Part shown: positions 52,837 through 61,988 of the stretch, in pieces | Numbering within the stretch: the stretch's first letter is position 1 | Layout: the number at the start of each line of letters is the position of its first letter | Source: JAVVHH01 sp963835135 | GTDB lineage: Bacteria > Pseudomonadota > Alphaproteobacteria > Acetobacterales > Acetobacteraceae | Reading direction: 5' to 3' | DNA: 64,000 bases | NCBI GenBank assembly: GCA_963835135.1 | Contig: CAWIEF010000001.1 | Location: 294,189-358,188, forward strand | Program-made: the position numbers and the translations under genes | Notes under the pieces: model-generated | What the model was told of the DNA's origin: nothing | Seen by the model: only the letters and a program-made list of their open reading frames with translations | Databases searched by the model: none

Positions 52837-53318
52837 CAGGCGTTCAGGAACACGGGTTCATGGCGGATCGGGAAATTGACCGAGTTGGCGATGAAGCAGC
52901 GGGCGTGCGCATCTCCGTGAAGTGCCGTCGCCCGCGCGACGTCCGATCCGGACTTCAGCTTGATCTCCGGCTGCAGGACGACTTGGCTGAACCGCCCCCC
53001 GCCATCGGCATCCTCGACCATGACGCCTTCGGCGATGTCTTCATAGGCCTCGACCACGATGCCCTCGACGCAGCAGAGATGAAGATACCAGAGCATGTGG
53101 CAGGACGAGAGGGAGGCGACGAGCATCTCCTCCGGGTTGTAGCGGGCGGGATCGCCGAGGAACTCCGGGTCGGACGATGCCGGGAGCGGCGGCTTGCCGC
53201 GGACCACCACCTCGTGGGTCCGCTGATAGCTGCGATAGCTGGACGTACCCGAACCGGTGTTGCCGGTCCAGGTCACCGTCACGGCGTAGCTGTGTTCTTT
53301 GGCCGCTTTGAACGCCAT
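52836..53318 (-). CDS. OsmC-family protein
   Basis: A 160-residue OsmC/Ohr-fold protein. The first redox cysteine is in SLSSCHMLWYLHLC, and the second likely one is in HARCFIANSV. Members reduce organic hydroperoxides, or are of unknown function. It sits between lpd and pdxA on the same strand, overlapping pdxA. Confidence 0.88.
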   Translation of the reverse strand: MAFKAAKEHSYAVTVTWTGNTGSGTSSYRSYQRTHEVVVRGKPPLPASSDPEFLGDPARYNPEEMLVASLSSCHMLWYLHLCCVEGIVVEAYEDIAEGVMVEDADGGGRFSQVVLQPEIKLKSGSDVARATALHGDAHARCFIANSVNFPIRHEPVFLNA

Positions 53319-53330
53319 CGGGCCGCCTTC

Positions 53331-54722
53331 CTAGATGTGGATGGCGCGGCCCTCAACGGCCATCGCCGCTTCTTTAACGGCCTCGCTCAGGCTTGGATGC
53401 GCATGGCACGTGCGGGCGATGTCCTCGCTGCTGGCGCCGAACTCCATCGCGGTCGCGATCTCGGCGATCAGCGTGCCGGCATCCGGACCGATGATATGCG
53501 CGCCAAGCACCCGATCGCTCGCCTTGTCGGCCAGGATCTTGACGAAGCCATCGGTGCTGCCCATCGCGCGGGCGCGGCCATTGGCGGTGAACGGAAATTT
53601 GCCGACGGCGTAGGCGATGCCCTGCCGCTTCAGCTCGTCTTCGTTCAAGCCAATGCTGGCGACTTCCGGCCAGGTATAAACCACCCCGGGGATCACCCCG
53701 TAATTGACGTGTCCCGCCTGACCGGCGAGCAGCTCGGCCAGGGCGACGCCCTCCTCCTCCGCCTTGTGCGCCAGCATCGGTCCGGCGATGACGTCGCCGA
53801 TCGCGTAGATACCGGGGATGCTGCTGGCATAGTGCGCATCGACCTCGACCCGGCCTCGATCGTCCCGCTTCACGCCGAGCGCCTCCAACCCGAGCCCATC
53901 CGTGAACGCGCGGCGCCCGATCGACACCAGCACGACGTCGGCCTCGATCGTCTCGGCGTCGCCGCCCTTTGCCGGCTCGACGGTCAGCTTGATCTGGTTG
54001 CCGCTCGTGTCCGCAGCGGTCACTTTTGTCCCGAGACGGAACTTGAGACCCTGCTTGCCCAACACACGCTCGAACGTCTTTGCGATCTCGGCATCCATGC
54101 CGGGGACAAGGCGGTCCAGGTACTCGACCACGGTCACCTCGGCGCCGAGCCGGTTCCAGACGCTGCCGAGTTCGAGCCCGATATAGCCGCCGCCGATGAC
54201 GACCAGCTTGCCCGGCACCTGGTCCAGTTCCAGCGCGCCCGTGCTGCTGACGACGCGCTTCTCATCGACTGCGACGCCGGGCAGCGGAACGCTCTCGCTG
54301 CCCGTGGCGAGCACGATGCTCTTGGTCTCGTACTCGGTGCCATCGACCGAGACCTTGCCTGGGGCGGTGATGCTGCCCGTGCCCTTGAGCCAGGTGACCT
54401 TGTTCTTCTTGAACAGGAACTCCACGCCCTTCACGTTGGCGCCGACCACCTCGCCCTTGCGCGCGTGCATGCGCCCGAGATCGAGTTTGACGCTGTCGAT
54501 CATCACACCGTGCTCGGCGAAATGATCCCGCGCCTCCGCGAAGTTCTCCGAGGATTGCAGCAGCGCCTTGCTGGGGATGCAGCCGATGTTCAGGCACGTG
54601 CCCCCCAGCGTCGCCCGCTTCTCGACGCAGGCGGTCTTCAAACCCAGCTGCGCCGCCCGGATCGCGCACACATAACCGCCGGGTCCACCACCGATGACGA
54701 TGACGTCGTAGTATTCAGCCAT
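53331..54722 (-). CDS. lpdA: Dihydrolipoamide dehydrogenase (E3)
   Basis: A 463-residue E3 flavoprotein. The FAD site is IGGGPGGYVCAIRAAQLG, the redox disulfide lies in GGTCLNIGCIPSKALL, and the C-terminal catalytic histidine is in CHAHPSLSEAVKEA. It reoxidises lipoamide of the 2-oxoglutarate dehydrogenase complex encoded just upstream, three bases from the odhB stop. Confidence 0.97.
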   Translation of the reverse strand: MAEYYDVIVIGGGPGGYVCAIRAAQLGLKTACVEKRATLGGTCLNIGCIPSKALLQSSENFAEARDHFAEHGVMIDSVKLDLGRMHARKGEVVGANVKGVEFLFKKNKVTWLKGTGSITAPGKVSVDGTEYETKSIVLATGSESVPLPGVAVDEKRVVSSTGALELDQVPGKLVVIGGGYIGLELGSVWNRLGAEVTVVEYLDRLVPGMDAEIAKTFERVLGKQGLKFRLGTKVTAADTSGNQIKLTVEPAKGGDAETIEADVVLVSIGRRAFTDGLGLEALGVKRDDRGRVEVDAHYASSIPGIYAIGDVIAGPMLAHKAEEEGVALAELLAGQAGHVNYGVIPGVVYTWPEVASIGLNEDELKRQGIAYAVGKFPFTANGRARAMGSTDGFVKILADKASDRVLGAHIIGPDAGTLIAEIATAMEFGASSEDIARTCHAHPSLSEAVKEAAMAVEGRAIHI

Positions 54723-54725
54723 GTT

Positions 54726-55985
54726 CTACAGACCCAGCAGCAAGCGTCGCGGATCCTCGACGCCCTCTTTGACCCGCACGAGGAAGGAGACCGCCTCCTT
54801 TCCATCGACGATCCGGTGGTCGTACGACAGCGCCAGATACATCATCGGCCGGATCTCGACCTTTCCTCCGATGGCCATCGGCCGGTCCTGGATCTTATGC
54901 ATGCCCAGGATGCCGGATTGCGGCGCGTTCAGGATCGGCGTGCTCATGAGGCTGCCGTAAACGCCGCCATTGCTGATGGTGAAGGTGCCGCCCGAGAGCT
55001 CCTCGAGCTTGAGCTGGCCGTCGCGGGCGCGCTTGCCGAAGCCGTTGATCGCCTTCTCGATCTGGGCGAAGCCCATCTCGTCCACATTGCGGATCACCGG
55101 GACCACAAGGCCGTTCGGGCCGCCGACCGCCACGCCCATGTGCACGAAGTTCTTGTAGACGATGTCGTCGCCGTCGATTTCGGCGTTGACCGCCGGAAAC
55201 TCCTTCAGCGCGGCGATGCAGGCGCGCACGAAGAGCGACATGAAGCCGAGGCGCACGCCACCGTTCTTCTTCTCGAACGCATCCTTGTATTCGGCGCGCA
55301 ACGCCATCGCGGCGCTCATGTCGACCTCGTTGAACGTGGTCAGCATGGCGGCAGCGTTTTGCGCCTCCTTCAGCCGCTGGGCGATCGTGCGGCGGAGCCG
55401 GGTCATCTTGACGCGCTCCTCGCCGTCCTGCGGTTCGCGCGGGGCGCGTGCGGCAGGAGCGGGCGCCGGCGCGGCGGGGCGAGACAGGAACTCCAACACG
55501 TCGCCCTTGGTGATGCGGCCATCCTTGCCGGTGCCATCGAGCTGCGTCGCTTGCAGGCTGTGCTCGGTCATCATCTTGGCGGCTGCGGGCATGGGCAGAT
55601 GCGCAGGCGGAGTGGGCGCGGCAGCGGCCGGCGCGGACGTGGCAGGCGCGGACGTGGCCGGCCGGGAGACCGGGCCGCGCGGCGCGGGCGGCGGATTGAC
55701 GCCGGCACCGGGGTTCGCGGCGGGCGCGGGTGCCTTGGCCTTGGCGCTGCCCGCTTCGACCGTGCCGAGGATCGTGCCGACTTCGACTTCGGCGCCCTCC
55801 TCGGCCTGGATTGCGCCCAGCACCCCGGCTTGGGGCGCCGGCACCTCCACGGTGACCTTGTCCGTCTCGAGTTCAACCAGCGGCTCGTCCGCCGCCACGT
55901 TCTCGCCGGCCTTCTTCAGCCAGCGCGCAACGGTCGCCGAGCTGACGCTCTCGCCGAGGGTCGGGACCTTGATGTCGATGCCCAT
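54726..55985 (-). CDS. odhB: 2-oxoglutarate dehydrogenase E2 (dihydrolipoamide succinyltransferase)
   Basis: A 419-residue E2. The lipoyl domain has the modified lysine in ELETDKVTVEV, followed by a proline/alanine linker, the peripheral-subunit-binding domain (GTGKDGRITKGDV), and a catalytic domain ending with SYDHRIVDGKEAV. ATG 55985 has GGAG seven bases upstream; GTG 56009 overlapping the odhA stop is also possible. Confidence 0.96.
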   Translation of the reverse strand: MGIDIKVPTLGESVSSATVARWLKKAGENVAADEPLVELETDKVTVEVPAPQAGVLGAIQAEEGAEVEVGTILGTVEAGSAKAKAPAPAANPGAGVNPPPAPRGPVSRPATSAPATSAPAAAAPTPPAHLPMPAAAKMMTEHSLQATQLDGTGKDGRITKGDVLEFLSRPAAPAPAPAARAPREPQDGEERVKMTRLRRTIAQRLKEAQNAAAMLTTFNEVDMSAAMALRAEYKDAFEKKNGGVRLGFMSLFVRACIAALKEFPAVNAEIDGDDIVYKNFVHMGVAVGGPNGLVVPVIRNVDEMGFAQIEKAINGFGKRARDGQLKLEELSGGTFTISNGGVYGSLMSTPILNAPQSGILGMHKIQDRPMAIGGKVEIRPMMYLALSYDHRIVDGKEAVSFLVRVKEGVEDPRRLLLGL

Positions 55986-56005
55986 GATCGGCTCCGCTAC
56001 TTCGC

Positions 56006-58876
56006 TCACGAATTGAGGCCTAGCGCATCCCGCACGAGCGCGGCCTGCTGCTGGGCATGAACTTTGGCCAGGCCGGTGGCCGGGCTCGCCGCCTCGTCCC
56101 TGCCGACATAGATGGGCCGCTTGGCTGCTCCGCCGAGCGCCGTCAGAACCTTTTCGAGCCTTCGGTCCACGAAGGTCCAGGCGCCCATGTTGGCCGGCTC
56201 TTCCTGGCACCAGATGAGCTCGGCATTCTTGTACGGGCCAAGCACCTTCGGCAGCGTGATCTCCGGGAATGGATAGATCTGCTCCAGCCGCACGATCGCG
56301 ACGTCGTCGAGTTTCGCATCGCGCCGGGCCTGGAGCAGGTCGTAATAAACCTTTCCCGAGCACATCACGACCCGGCGGACGTTCTTGGCAGCCGCGATCG
56401 GATCGACCTCGTCGATCACCGTCTTGAACCCGGTGCCCTCGGCCATGTCGGCGACCGGACTGACCGCCAGCTTGTGCCGCAGCAGCGATTTCGGCGTCAT
56501 GATCACCAGCGGCTTGCGGTAGTTGCGCTTCAGCTGGCGGCGCAGCGCGTGGAAGTAATTGGCCGGCGTCGTGATGTTGGCGACGACCATGTTCCGCTCG
56601 GCGCAGAGCTGCAAATAGCGCTCCAGGCGCGCGCTGCTGTGTTCCGGGCCCTGGCCCTCATACCCATGCGGCAGCAGCAGCACGAGGCCGCTCATGCGCA
56701 GCCACTTCGTCTCGCCGCTGGCGATGAACTGGTCGATGATGACCTGGGCGCCGTTGGCGAAGTCGCCGAACTGCGCCTCCCACAGCACGAGCGTCCGCGG
56801 ATCGGCGAGGGTGTAGCCGTATTCGAAGCCGAGCACGCCCTGCTCGGAGAGCAGCGAGTTGTAGATCTCGATCTTGGCCTGATCGGGCCTGATGTTGTTC
56901 AGGGGAACATATTCGTTCTGGTTCGCCTGATCGACCAGCACCGCGTGGCGCTGGCTGAACGTGCCCCGCTGACAATCCTCGCCGGAGAGGCGCACCCGCG
57001 AGCCGTCGGTCAACACGCCGCCGAACGCGAGCGCCTCGCCAGTCGCCCAGTCCACGCCCTCGCCGGTCTCGAACATGGCGCGCTTGGCCTCGAGCTGACG
57101 GGCGATCTTCGGGTTGAGCTCGAAGTCGGCCGGCGGCGTATAGAGGGCGCGGCCGATCTCCTGCAGGCGGTCCTGGCTCAGCGCGGTCGGCTCGTCCTGC
57201 CGCTCCTCGTCGCCGTCGCCCTCGCTGAGGCCGGACCAGTGACCCTCGAGCCAATCCGCCTTGTTCGGACGATAGGATTGAGCGGCCTGGTAGGCGCTCT
57301 CGAGCTTGGCCTGGAAGCCGTCCCACATGTCCTTGGAGGCATCGGCGCCGAGCGTGCCCTCTGCCGCCAAGCGATCGGCATAGAGCGCCCGGGTGGTGGC
57401 CTGCTCCTTGATCGCGCGGTACATGATCGGCTGCGTGAATGCAGGCTCGTCCGTCTCGTTATGGCCGTGACGGCGATAGCATACGATGTCGAGCACGATG
57501 TCGGTGCCGAACTCCATGCGGAACTCGGCGGCGAAGCGGGCGGCGAACACGACCGCCTCGGGCTTGTCGCCGTTCACGTGCAGGATGGGGCTCTGGATCG
57601 ACTTCGCGACGTCGGTGCAATACAGGCCGGAAAAAGCGTGCGCCGGAACGGTGGTGAAGCCGATCTGGTTGTTGACGATGACGTGGATCGTGCCGCCGGT
57701 GCGGTAGCCGATCAGCTGGCTCATCGCGAGCGTCTCGTAGACCAGGCCCTGGCCGGCGAACGCGGCGTCCCCGTGCATCACGATCGCCATCACCGAGCGC
57801 CGCGCCTTGGTGTCCCCCGACGCGTCTTGCCGGGCCCGCACCTTGCCGATCACGACCGGGTCGACCGCTTCGAGGTGCGACGGGTTCGGCTGCAGGGAGA
57901 TGTGGACCATCTTGCCGGCAATCTCGACATCGGTGCTGGTGCCGAGATGATATTTGACGTCGCCCGAACCTTGCACGCTGTCCGGTTGCGAGCTAGCGCC
58001 GCCGAACTCGCTGAAGATGGCCGTGAATGGCTTGCGGACGACGTTCACGAGCGTGTTCAGGCGGCCGCGATGCGGCATGCCGATGGCGATCTCGCTGACG
58101 CCGGCGCCCGCCGCGGTCTCGATCATCGCGTGCAGCGCCGGGATGGTGATCTCGCCGCCCTCGAGGCCGAAGCGCTTGGTGCCGACGAACCGCCGCTGGC
58201 AGAACGTCTCGAAACCCTCGGCTTCGGTCAACTGCGTCAGGATGGCCGTCTTGTCCGCCGTGTCGAGCCCGCGAGTCCAGGGCGCACCCTCGATCCGCCG
58301 CTGGATCCAGGTCTTCTGCTCGGGATTCTGGATATGCATGAACTCGACGCCGATCGAACCGCAATAGCTGGTCCGGACGATGTCGAGGATTTCGGTGATG
58401 GTGGCCAACTCCCGGCCGAGGACGCCGTCGATGAAGATGGCGCGGTCGCGGTCGCCGGGACCGAAACCATAGGCGGCGGGGTCGAGTTCAGTATGCGGGG
58501 CTGGGACTTGCAGGCCAAGCGGGTCGAGCTGCGCCTCGAGGTGGCCGCGGACGCGGTAGGCGCGGATCAGCATCAACGCGCGCAGGCTGTCGAGCGCGGC
58601 GGCGCGCACTTGCTCCGGGCTGGCGCCCCCGGCGGCAGCGCTCTTCGCCGACGGCTTGGCGGGCTCCGGCTCGCCGATATCGAACCGCCGCGGCGCCCAG
58701 GACGCCCCGCTGGCATCCTCCAGCACGCCGCGGGCTTCATCGTTCAGGACGCTGAACAGCTCGCCGAAGCTGGCGTCCACGCTCGCCGGGTTGCTGACCC
58801 ACCGTGCATAGAGGTCGGCCATGTATGGGGCATTCGCGCCATTCAAAACCGAGGCGAGAGAGTCGACGCCGGGCAT
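56006..58876 (-). CDS. odhA: 2-oxoglutarate dehydrogenase E1
   Basis: A 956-residue thiamine-diphosphate E1 of normal length. It has the N-terminal YARWVSNPASVDASFGELF arm, GMPHRGRLNTLVNV, the GDAAFAGQGLVYET thiamine site and the late SSARLERYLQLC. It decarboxylates 2-oxoglutarate in the TCA cycle. It is followed by odhB and lpd, and preceded on the same strand by mdh rather than by sucCD. Confidence 0.97.
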   Translation of the reverse strand: MPGVDSLASVLNGANAPYMADLYARWVSNPASVDASFGELFSVLNDEARGVLEDASGASWAPRRFDIGEPEPAKPSAKSAAAGGASPEQVRAAALDSLRALMLIRAYRVRGHLEAQLDPLGLQVPAPHTELDPAAYGFGPGDRDRAIFIDGVLGRELATITEILDIVRTSYCGSIGVEFMHIQNPEQKTWIQRRIEGAPWTRGLDTADKTAILTQLTEAEGFETFCQRRFVGTKRFGLEGGEITIPALHAMIETAAGAGVSEIAIGMPHRGRLNTLVNVVRKPFTAIFSEFGGASSQPDSVQGSGDVKYHLGTSTDVEIAGKMVHISLQPNPSHLEAVDPVVIGKVRARQDASGDTKARRSVMAIVMHGDAAFAGQGLVYETLAMSQLIGYRTGGTIHVIVNNQIGFTTVPAHAFSGLYCTDVAKSIQSPILHVNGDKPEAVVFAARFAAEFRMEFGTDIVLDIVCYRRHGHNETDEPAFTQPIMYRAIKEQATTRALYADRLAAEGTLGADASKDMWDGFQAKLESAYQAAQSYRPNKADWLEGHWSGLSEGDGDEERQDEPTALSQDRLQEIGRALYTPPADFELNPKIARQLEAKRAMFETGEGVDWATGEALAFGGVLTDGSRVRLSGEDCQRGTFSQRHAVLVDQANQNEYVPLNNIRPDQAKIEIYNSLLSEQGVLGFEYGYTLADPRTLVLWEAQFGDFANGAQVIIDQFIASGETKWLRMSGLVLLLPHGYEGQGPEHSSARLERYLQLCAERNMVVANITTPANYFHALRRQLKRNYRKPLVIMTPKSLLRHKLAVSPVADMAEGTGFKTVIDEVDPIAAAKNVRRVVMCSGKVYYDLLQARRDAKLDDVAIVRLEQIYPFPEITLPKVLGPYKNAELIWCQEEPANMGAWTFVDRRLEKVLTALGGAAKRPIYVGRDEAASPATGLAKVHAQQQAALVRDALGLNS

Positions 58877-58943
58877 AGCTTGTTCCTTAAACCACGTTCT
58901 CAGGTCCGCGGTCGCGCACCGCGATGCCCACTACATAAGTACT

Positions 58944-58971
58944 GGGCAGGAGAGCTGCGACGCTCTCCTGC
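58944..58971 (-). terminator. Perfect stem-loop between mdh and odhA
   Basis: An 11-base-pair perfect GC-rich stem (GGCAGGAGAGC / GCTCTCCTGCC) with a six-base loop in the 106-base gap between the mdh stop and odhA start. No T-run follows on either strand, so it may be a processing or stability element as well as an attenuator of the TCA operon. Confidence 0.5.
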
Positions 58972-58982
58972 CATGCGCGTCG

Positions 58983-59936
58983 TCATCCAAGGATCTTCCG
59001 GCTCGCATCGACCAGCTCGCGCACTGCGCCGCAGCTTTTCTCGAAGGCCGCCTTCTCCTCGGCACTCAGCTCGATCTCGACGATCCGCTCCACACCGCCC
59101 GCGCCGATGACGACCGGAACGCCGACATACATGTCGTGCATCCCATACTGGCCGTTAAGGTAGGCGGCTGCGGGAAGCACGCGCTTTTTGTCGAGCAGGT
59201 AGCTTTCCGCCATGGCGATGGCGCTCGCCGCCGGGGCGTAGAACGCGCTGCCCTTTTCGAGCAACTTGACGATCTCGCCGCCGCCGTTGGCCGTCCGCTT
59301 GCAGATCTCGTCGATCTTCGACTGCGTCGTCCAGCCCATCTTGACCAGGTCGGGCACCGGGATGCCGGCGACCGTGCTGTATCGCACGAGCGGCACCATG
59401 GTGTCGCCGTGGCCACCGAGCACGAACGCCGTGACGTCTTCGACGGAGACCTTGAACTCGTGGGCGAGGAAGAGACGGAAGCGCGAACTGTCGAGCACGC
59501 CTGCCATGCCGACCACCTTCTCCGGCGGCAGCCCCGACTTTTGCTGCATGACCCAGACCATGGCGTCGAGCGGGTTGGTGATGACGATGACGAAGGCGTC
59601 CGGGCAATATTGCTTGATGCCGTCGGCGACGGTCGCGATGACGCCGGCATTCTTGCCGATCAGGTCGTCGCGGCTCATGCCGGGGGTGCGCGGGAACCCG
59701 GCGGTGACGATCACGACGTCCGAGCCCGCGATCGCCGCATAGTCGCTGCCGCCGACCATATGGCTGTCGAAGCCGTCGACCGGGCCGGATTGCATGATGT
59801 CGAGCGCCTTGCCCGCCGCGACGCCGCCGAACACGTCGAACAGGGCAACGTCGCCCAGCTCCTTTAGCCCGATGAGGTGGGCGAGCGTGCCGCCGATGTT
59901 GCCAGCGCCGATCAGCGCGATCTTGTTACGTGCCAT
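58983..59936 (-). CDS. mdh: Malate dehydrogenase (lactate-dehydrogenase-like type)
   Basis: A 317-residue NAD-dependent malate dehydrogenase. It has ALIGAGNIGGTLAHL at the N-terminus, VDGFDSHMVGG, GFPRTPGMSRDDL (the two arginines bind substrate), and the catalytic histidine in LGGHGDTMVPLVRY. ATG 59936 begins next to the Rossmann strand; an ATG at 59951 adds five residues. Two tandem palindromes lie upstream. Confidence 0.96.
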   Translation of the reverse strand: MARNKIALIGAGNIGGTLAHLIGLKELGDVALFDVFGGVAAGKALDIMQSGPVDGFDSHMVGGSDYAAIAGSDVVIVTAGFPRTPGMSRDDLIGKNAGVIATVADGIKQYCPDAFVIVITNPLDAMVWVMQQKSGLPPEKVVGMAGVLDSSRFRLFLAHEFKVSVEDVTAFVLGGHGDTMVPLVRYSTVAGIPVPDLVKMGWTTQSKIDEICKRTANGGGEIVKLLEKGSAFYAPAASAIAMAESYLLDKKRVLPAAAYLNGQYGMHDMYVGVPVVIGAGGVERIVEIELSAEEKAAFEKSCGAVRELVDASRKILG

Positions 59937-59962
59937 GTCGGATTCCCGCATCCAGGAGTGTC

Positions 59963-60006
59963 GCGCCCAACCGGGCGTCTGAAAAGGCTCTGCGCCCAGC
60001 CGGGCG
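59963..60006. repeat. Two tandem 15-base palindromes upstream of mdh
   Basis: GCGCCCAACCGGGCG (59963-59977) and GCGCCCAGCCGGGCG (59992-60006) differ at one base and start 29 bases apart. They lie 27 to 70 bases upstream of the mdh ATG in the gap to zapE. They could be twin operator half-sites or a hairpin pair in the mdh leader. Confidence 0.55.
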
Positions 60007-60068
60007 CCCGGCCGTCCGGAGGGTGCCGGTTGCTAGCCCATGTCCGCCGGAGGGGCAAGAACCTGATC

Positions 60069-61229
60069 TCATGTCAGATGGGGAAGCGCCAGATACTCTT
60101 GACTCTGCATCTCGACCAAGCGCGACGCCGTGCGGCGAAATGCCGCCGCCCCCTCTCCCGCCTGATAGAGCGTGTCGGGCGGCGCCGCGGCTGACGCCAC
60201 CAGCTTGACCCGGTGCTCGTACAGCTCGTCGACCAGAGTGATGAACCTGCGGGCCGCGTCGTGGTTCTCGGGGGAGAGCTGCGGCACGTCGTCCAGGACC
60301 AGCGCCTGATAATGAGTGGCGAGCGCGCCGTAGTCGCCGGCGCCGAGCGCCTGCCGGCAGAGCGAGTCGAAGTCGAACCGGGCGACGCCGCCGGCCGCGA
60401 TTGGAACGGCGAGGACATGCCCGGAGACGAGCAGCCGCTCCGGCTTCGGGGTGGCGCGGTCGGCGAGGCGGCTGAAGGCTTGATCCAGGGCATCCCGCGC
60501 CTCCGGCCCGGCCGGAACGTGCCATGTGGGCAAGGACCGGAGGCGTTGGCGGCGGAAATCGCGAGTGCCGCCCAGGACCAGCACGTCCAAGTACTGTTTG
60601 ATCAATTCGATGAACGGCAGGAAAGCGTCGCGGCCGGGTTGGCCGGCGAAAAGGTCGTCCGGGGCGGTGTTGCTTGTCGCGACCACGACGACGCCGCGGG
60701 CGAACAGGGCTTTGAACAAGCGCCCCAGGATCATGGCATCGGCGATGTCGTTGACCTGGAATTCGTCGAAGCAGAGGAGCGATGCTTCGGCTGCGATCGT
60801 GTTGGCGAGCGGCGGGATCGGATCGTCCGAGCCAGGATCAGCCAGACGCTCGGGTTGCCGGCGCCAGGCGTGGATGCGGCGATGCACCTCTTGCATGAAA
60901 GCGTTGAAATGGATGCGACGCTTCTTCTCGACGTCGGCCGCCGCAAAGAACAGGTCCATCAACATGGACTTGCCACGTCCCACGTCGCCGACGAGATACA
61001 ATCCGTGCGGGTAGTCCTCGGGGATGTCGTCCAGCGGCTTGCGGCGGAGGAAACGGCTCAACAACCCTGCATTCGAGGCGTGCTGCGTGGGCGCATACCC
61101 ACGCACCCGGTTCCATAGCAGTTGCAGCCGTTCAGCAGCGAATGCTTGCGCCGGGTCCGTCATGAGCTCGCCCGCCAAGAGCTTGGCCCGGAAGGCGGGA
61201 AGTGGGCCGCCATCCAATGTCGGCGTCAC
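60069..61229 (-). CDS. zapE: Cell-division ATPase ZapE (AFG1 family)
   Basis: A 386-residue AAA-type ATPase. Walker A is GDVGRGKSMLMD, Walker B is LLCFDEFQVND, sensor 1 is ATSNTAPDDLF, and the late RRFITLVDELYEHRVKL is typical of the family. It acts at the septum and is often encoded near TCA genes in alphaproteobacteria. GTG 61229 gives the usual N-terminus (GGPLPAFRAKLLAGEL). The frame is open to ATG 61352, which would overlap the divergent oxygenase gene. Confidence 0.88.
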   Translation of the reverse strand: MTPTLDGGPLPAFRAKLLAGELMTDPAQAFAAERLQLLWNRVRGYAPTQHASNAGLLSRFLRRKPLDDIPEDYPHGLYLVGDVGRGKSMLMDLFFAAADVEKKRRIHFNAFMQEVHRRIHAWRRQPERLADPGSDDPIPPLANTIAAEASLLCFDEFQVNDIADAMILGRLFKALFARGVVVVATSNTAPDDLFAGQPGRDAFLPFIELIKQYLDVLVLGGTRDFRRQRLRSLPTWHVPAGPEARDALDQAFSRLADRATPKPERLLVSGHVLAVPIAAGGVARFDFDSLCRQALGAGDYGALATHYQALVLDDVPQLSPENHDAARRFITLVDELYEHRVKLVASAAAPPDTLYQAGEGAAAFRRTASRLVEMQSQEYLALPHLT

Positions 61230-61338
61230 TGAGATCGTATCGGCATGGTCTGGGCGACACCCTTCGCCGGTTCTTGGTTCGAACTCAAGTCGTGGCGACC
61301 CGCGATATGTAAGTTGCAACGCCATCGGCGTCGCCGAT

Positions 61339-61983
61339 ATGAAGCGCATCATGATGCAGCTTGATTACCAAAAGCTTGACGCCACGCCGGTTGCGCCCGA
61401 GCCGTTCCGTCACGTGGTCATCCCCGAGTTCGTGCCGTCCGCGATCCTGTCCGACGTAGTGGGCGGATTGCCCAAGCTCGAGAAGGGCGGCTCGTTCCCG
61501 ACCGGCGGGCTTCGGCTCGGCGCCGCAGCGCGTGCGCTCATGGAAGAGCTCGAAGGGCCGCGATTCCGCGCCGCCGTGGCCCGCAAATTCGACCTCGAAC
61601 TTGACGGCGCTCCGGTCATGGTCACGCTGCGCGGCCAGTCGCGCGAGAAGGACGGCCGCATCCACACCGACAGCACCGCCAAGCGCGTGACGGTTCTCCT
61701 GTACCTGAACCCCGACAGCGAAGCATGGGCCAAGCAGGAGGGGTGCCTGCGGCTGCTGCGCCGGCCGGACGACCTCGATGACTACGCCGTCGAGGTGCCG
61801 CCGGTGAACGGCACCATGCTCGTCTTCCCGAACGGCCCGACCACTTGGCATGGCCACAAGCAGTTCGTCGGCCGCCGCCACGTCGTCCAGCTCAACTACA
61901 TGACGACGGACGACAAGGCCCGCTACGAGCTTCGCCGGCACAAGATCTCGGCCTTCCTCAAGCGGTTGACCCTGGCCGCATAG
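61339..61983 (+). CDS. 2OG-Fe(II) oxygenase-like protein
   Basis: A 214-residue jelly-roll dioxygenase. The iron ligands are likely HTD (RIHTDSTAK) and the later histidine in TWHGHKQF, with arginine in GRRHVVQLNY for 2-oxoglutarate. A specific substrate is not evident; relatives hydroxylate proteins or small molecules. It is the only plus-strand gene in the minus-strand TCA block and divergent from zapE. ATG 61351 or 61354 could also serve as start. Confidence 0.78.
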   Translation: MKRIMMQLDYQKLDATPVAPEPFRHVVIPEFVPSAILSDVVGGLPKLEKGGSFPTGGLRLGAAARALMEELEGPRFRAAVARKFDLELDGAPVMVTLRGQSREKDGRIHTDSTAKRVTVLLYLNPDSEAWAKQEGCLRLLRRPDDLDDYAVEVPPVNGTMLVFPNGPTTWHGHKQFVGRRHVVQLNYMTTDDKARYELRRHKISAFLKRLTLAA

Positions 61984-61988
61984 GGCGC

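Noticed and set aside
52860..59110. Two plus-strand open frames of over 1000 codons opposite lpd, odhB, odhA and mdh
   Set aside because: They are antisense to four well-supported genes, are rich in Arg, His, Gln and Ala, and have no family pattern. Such frames are expected in very GC-rich coding DNA.
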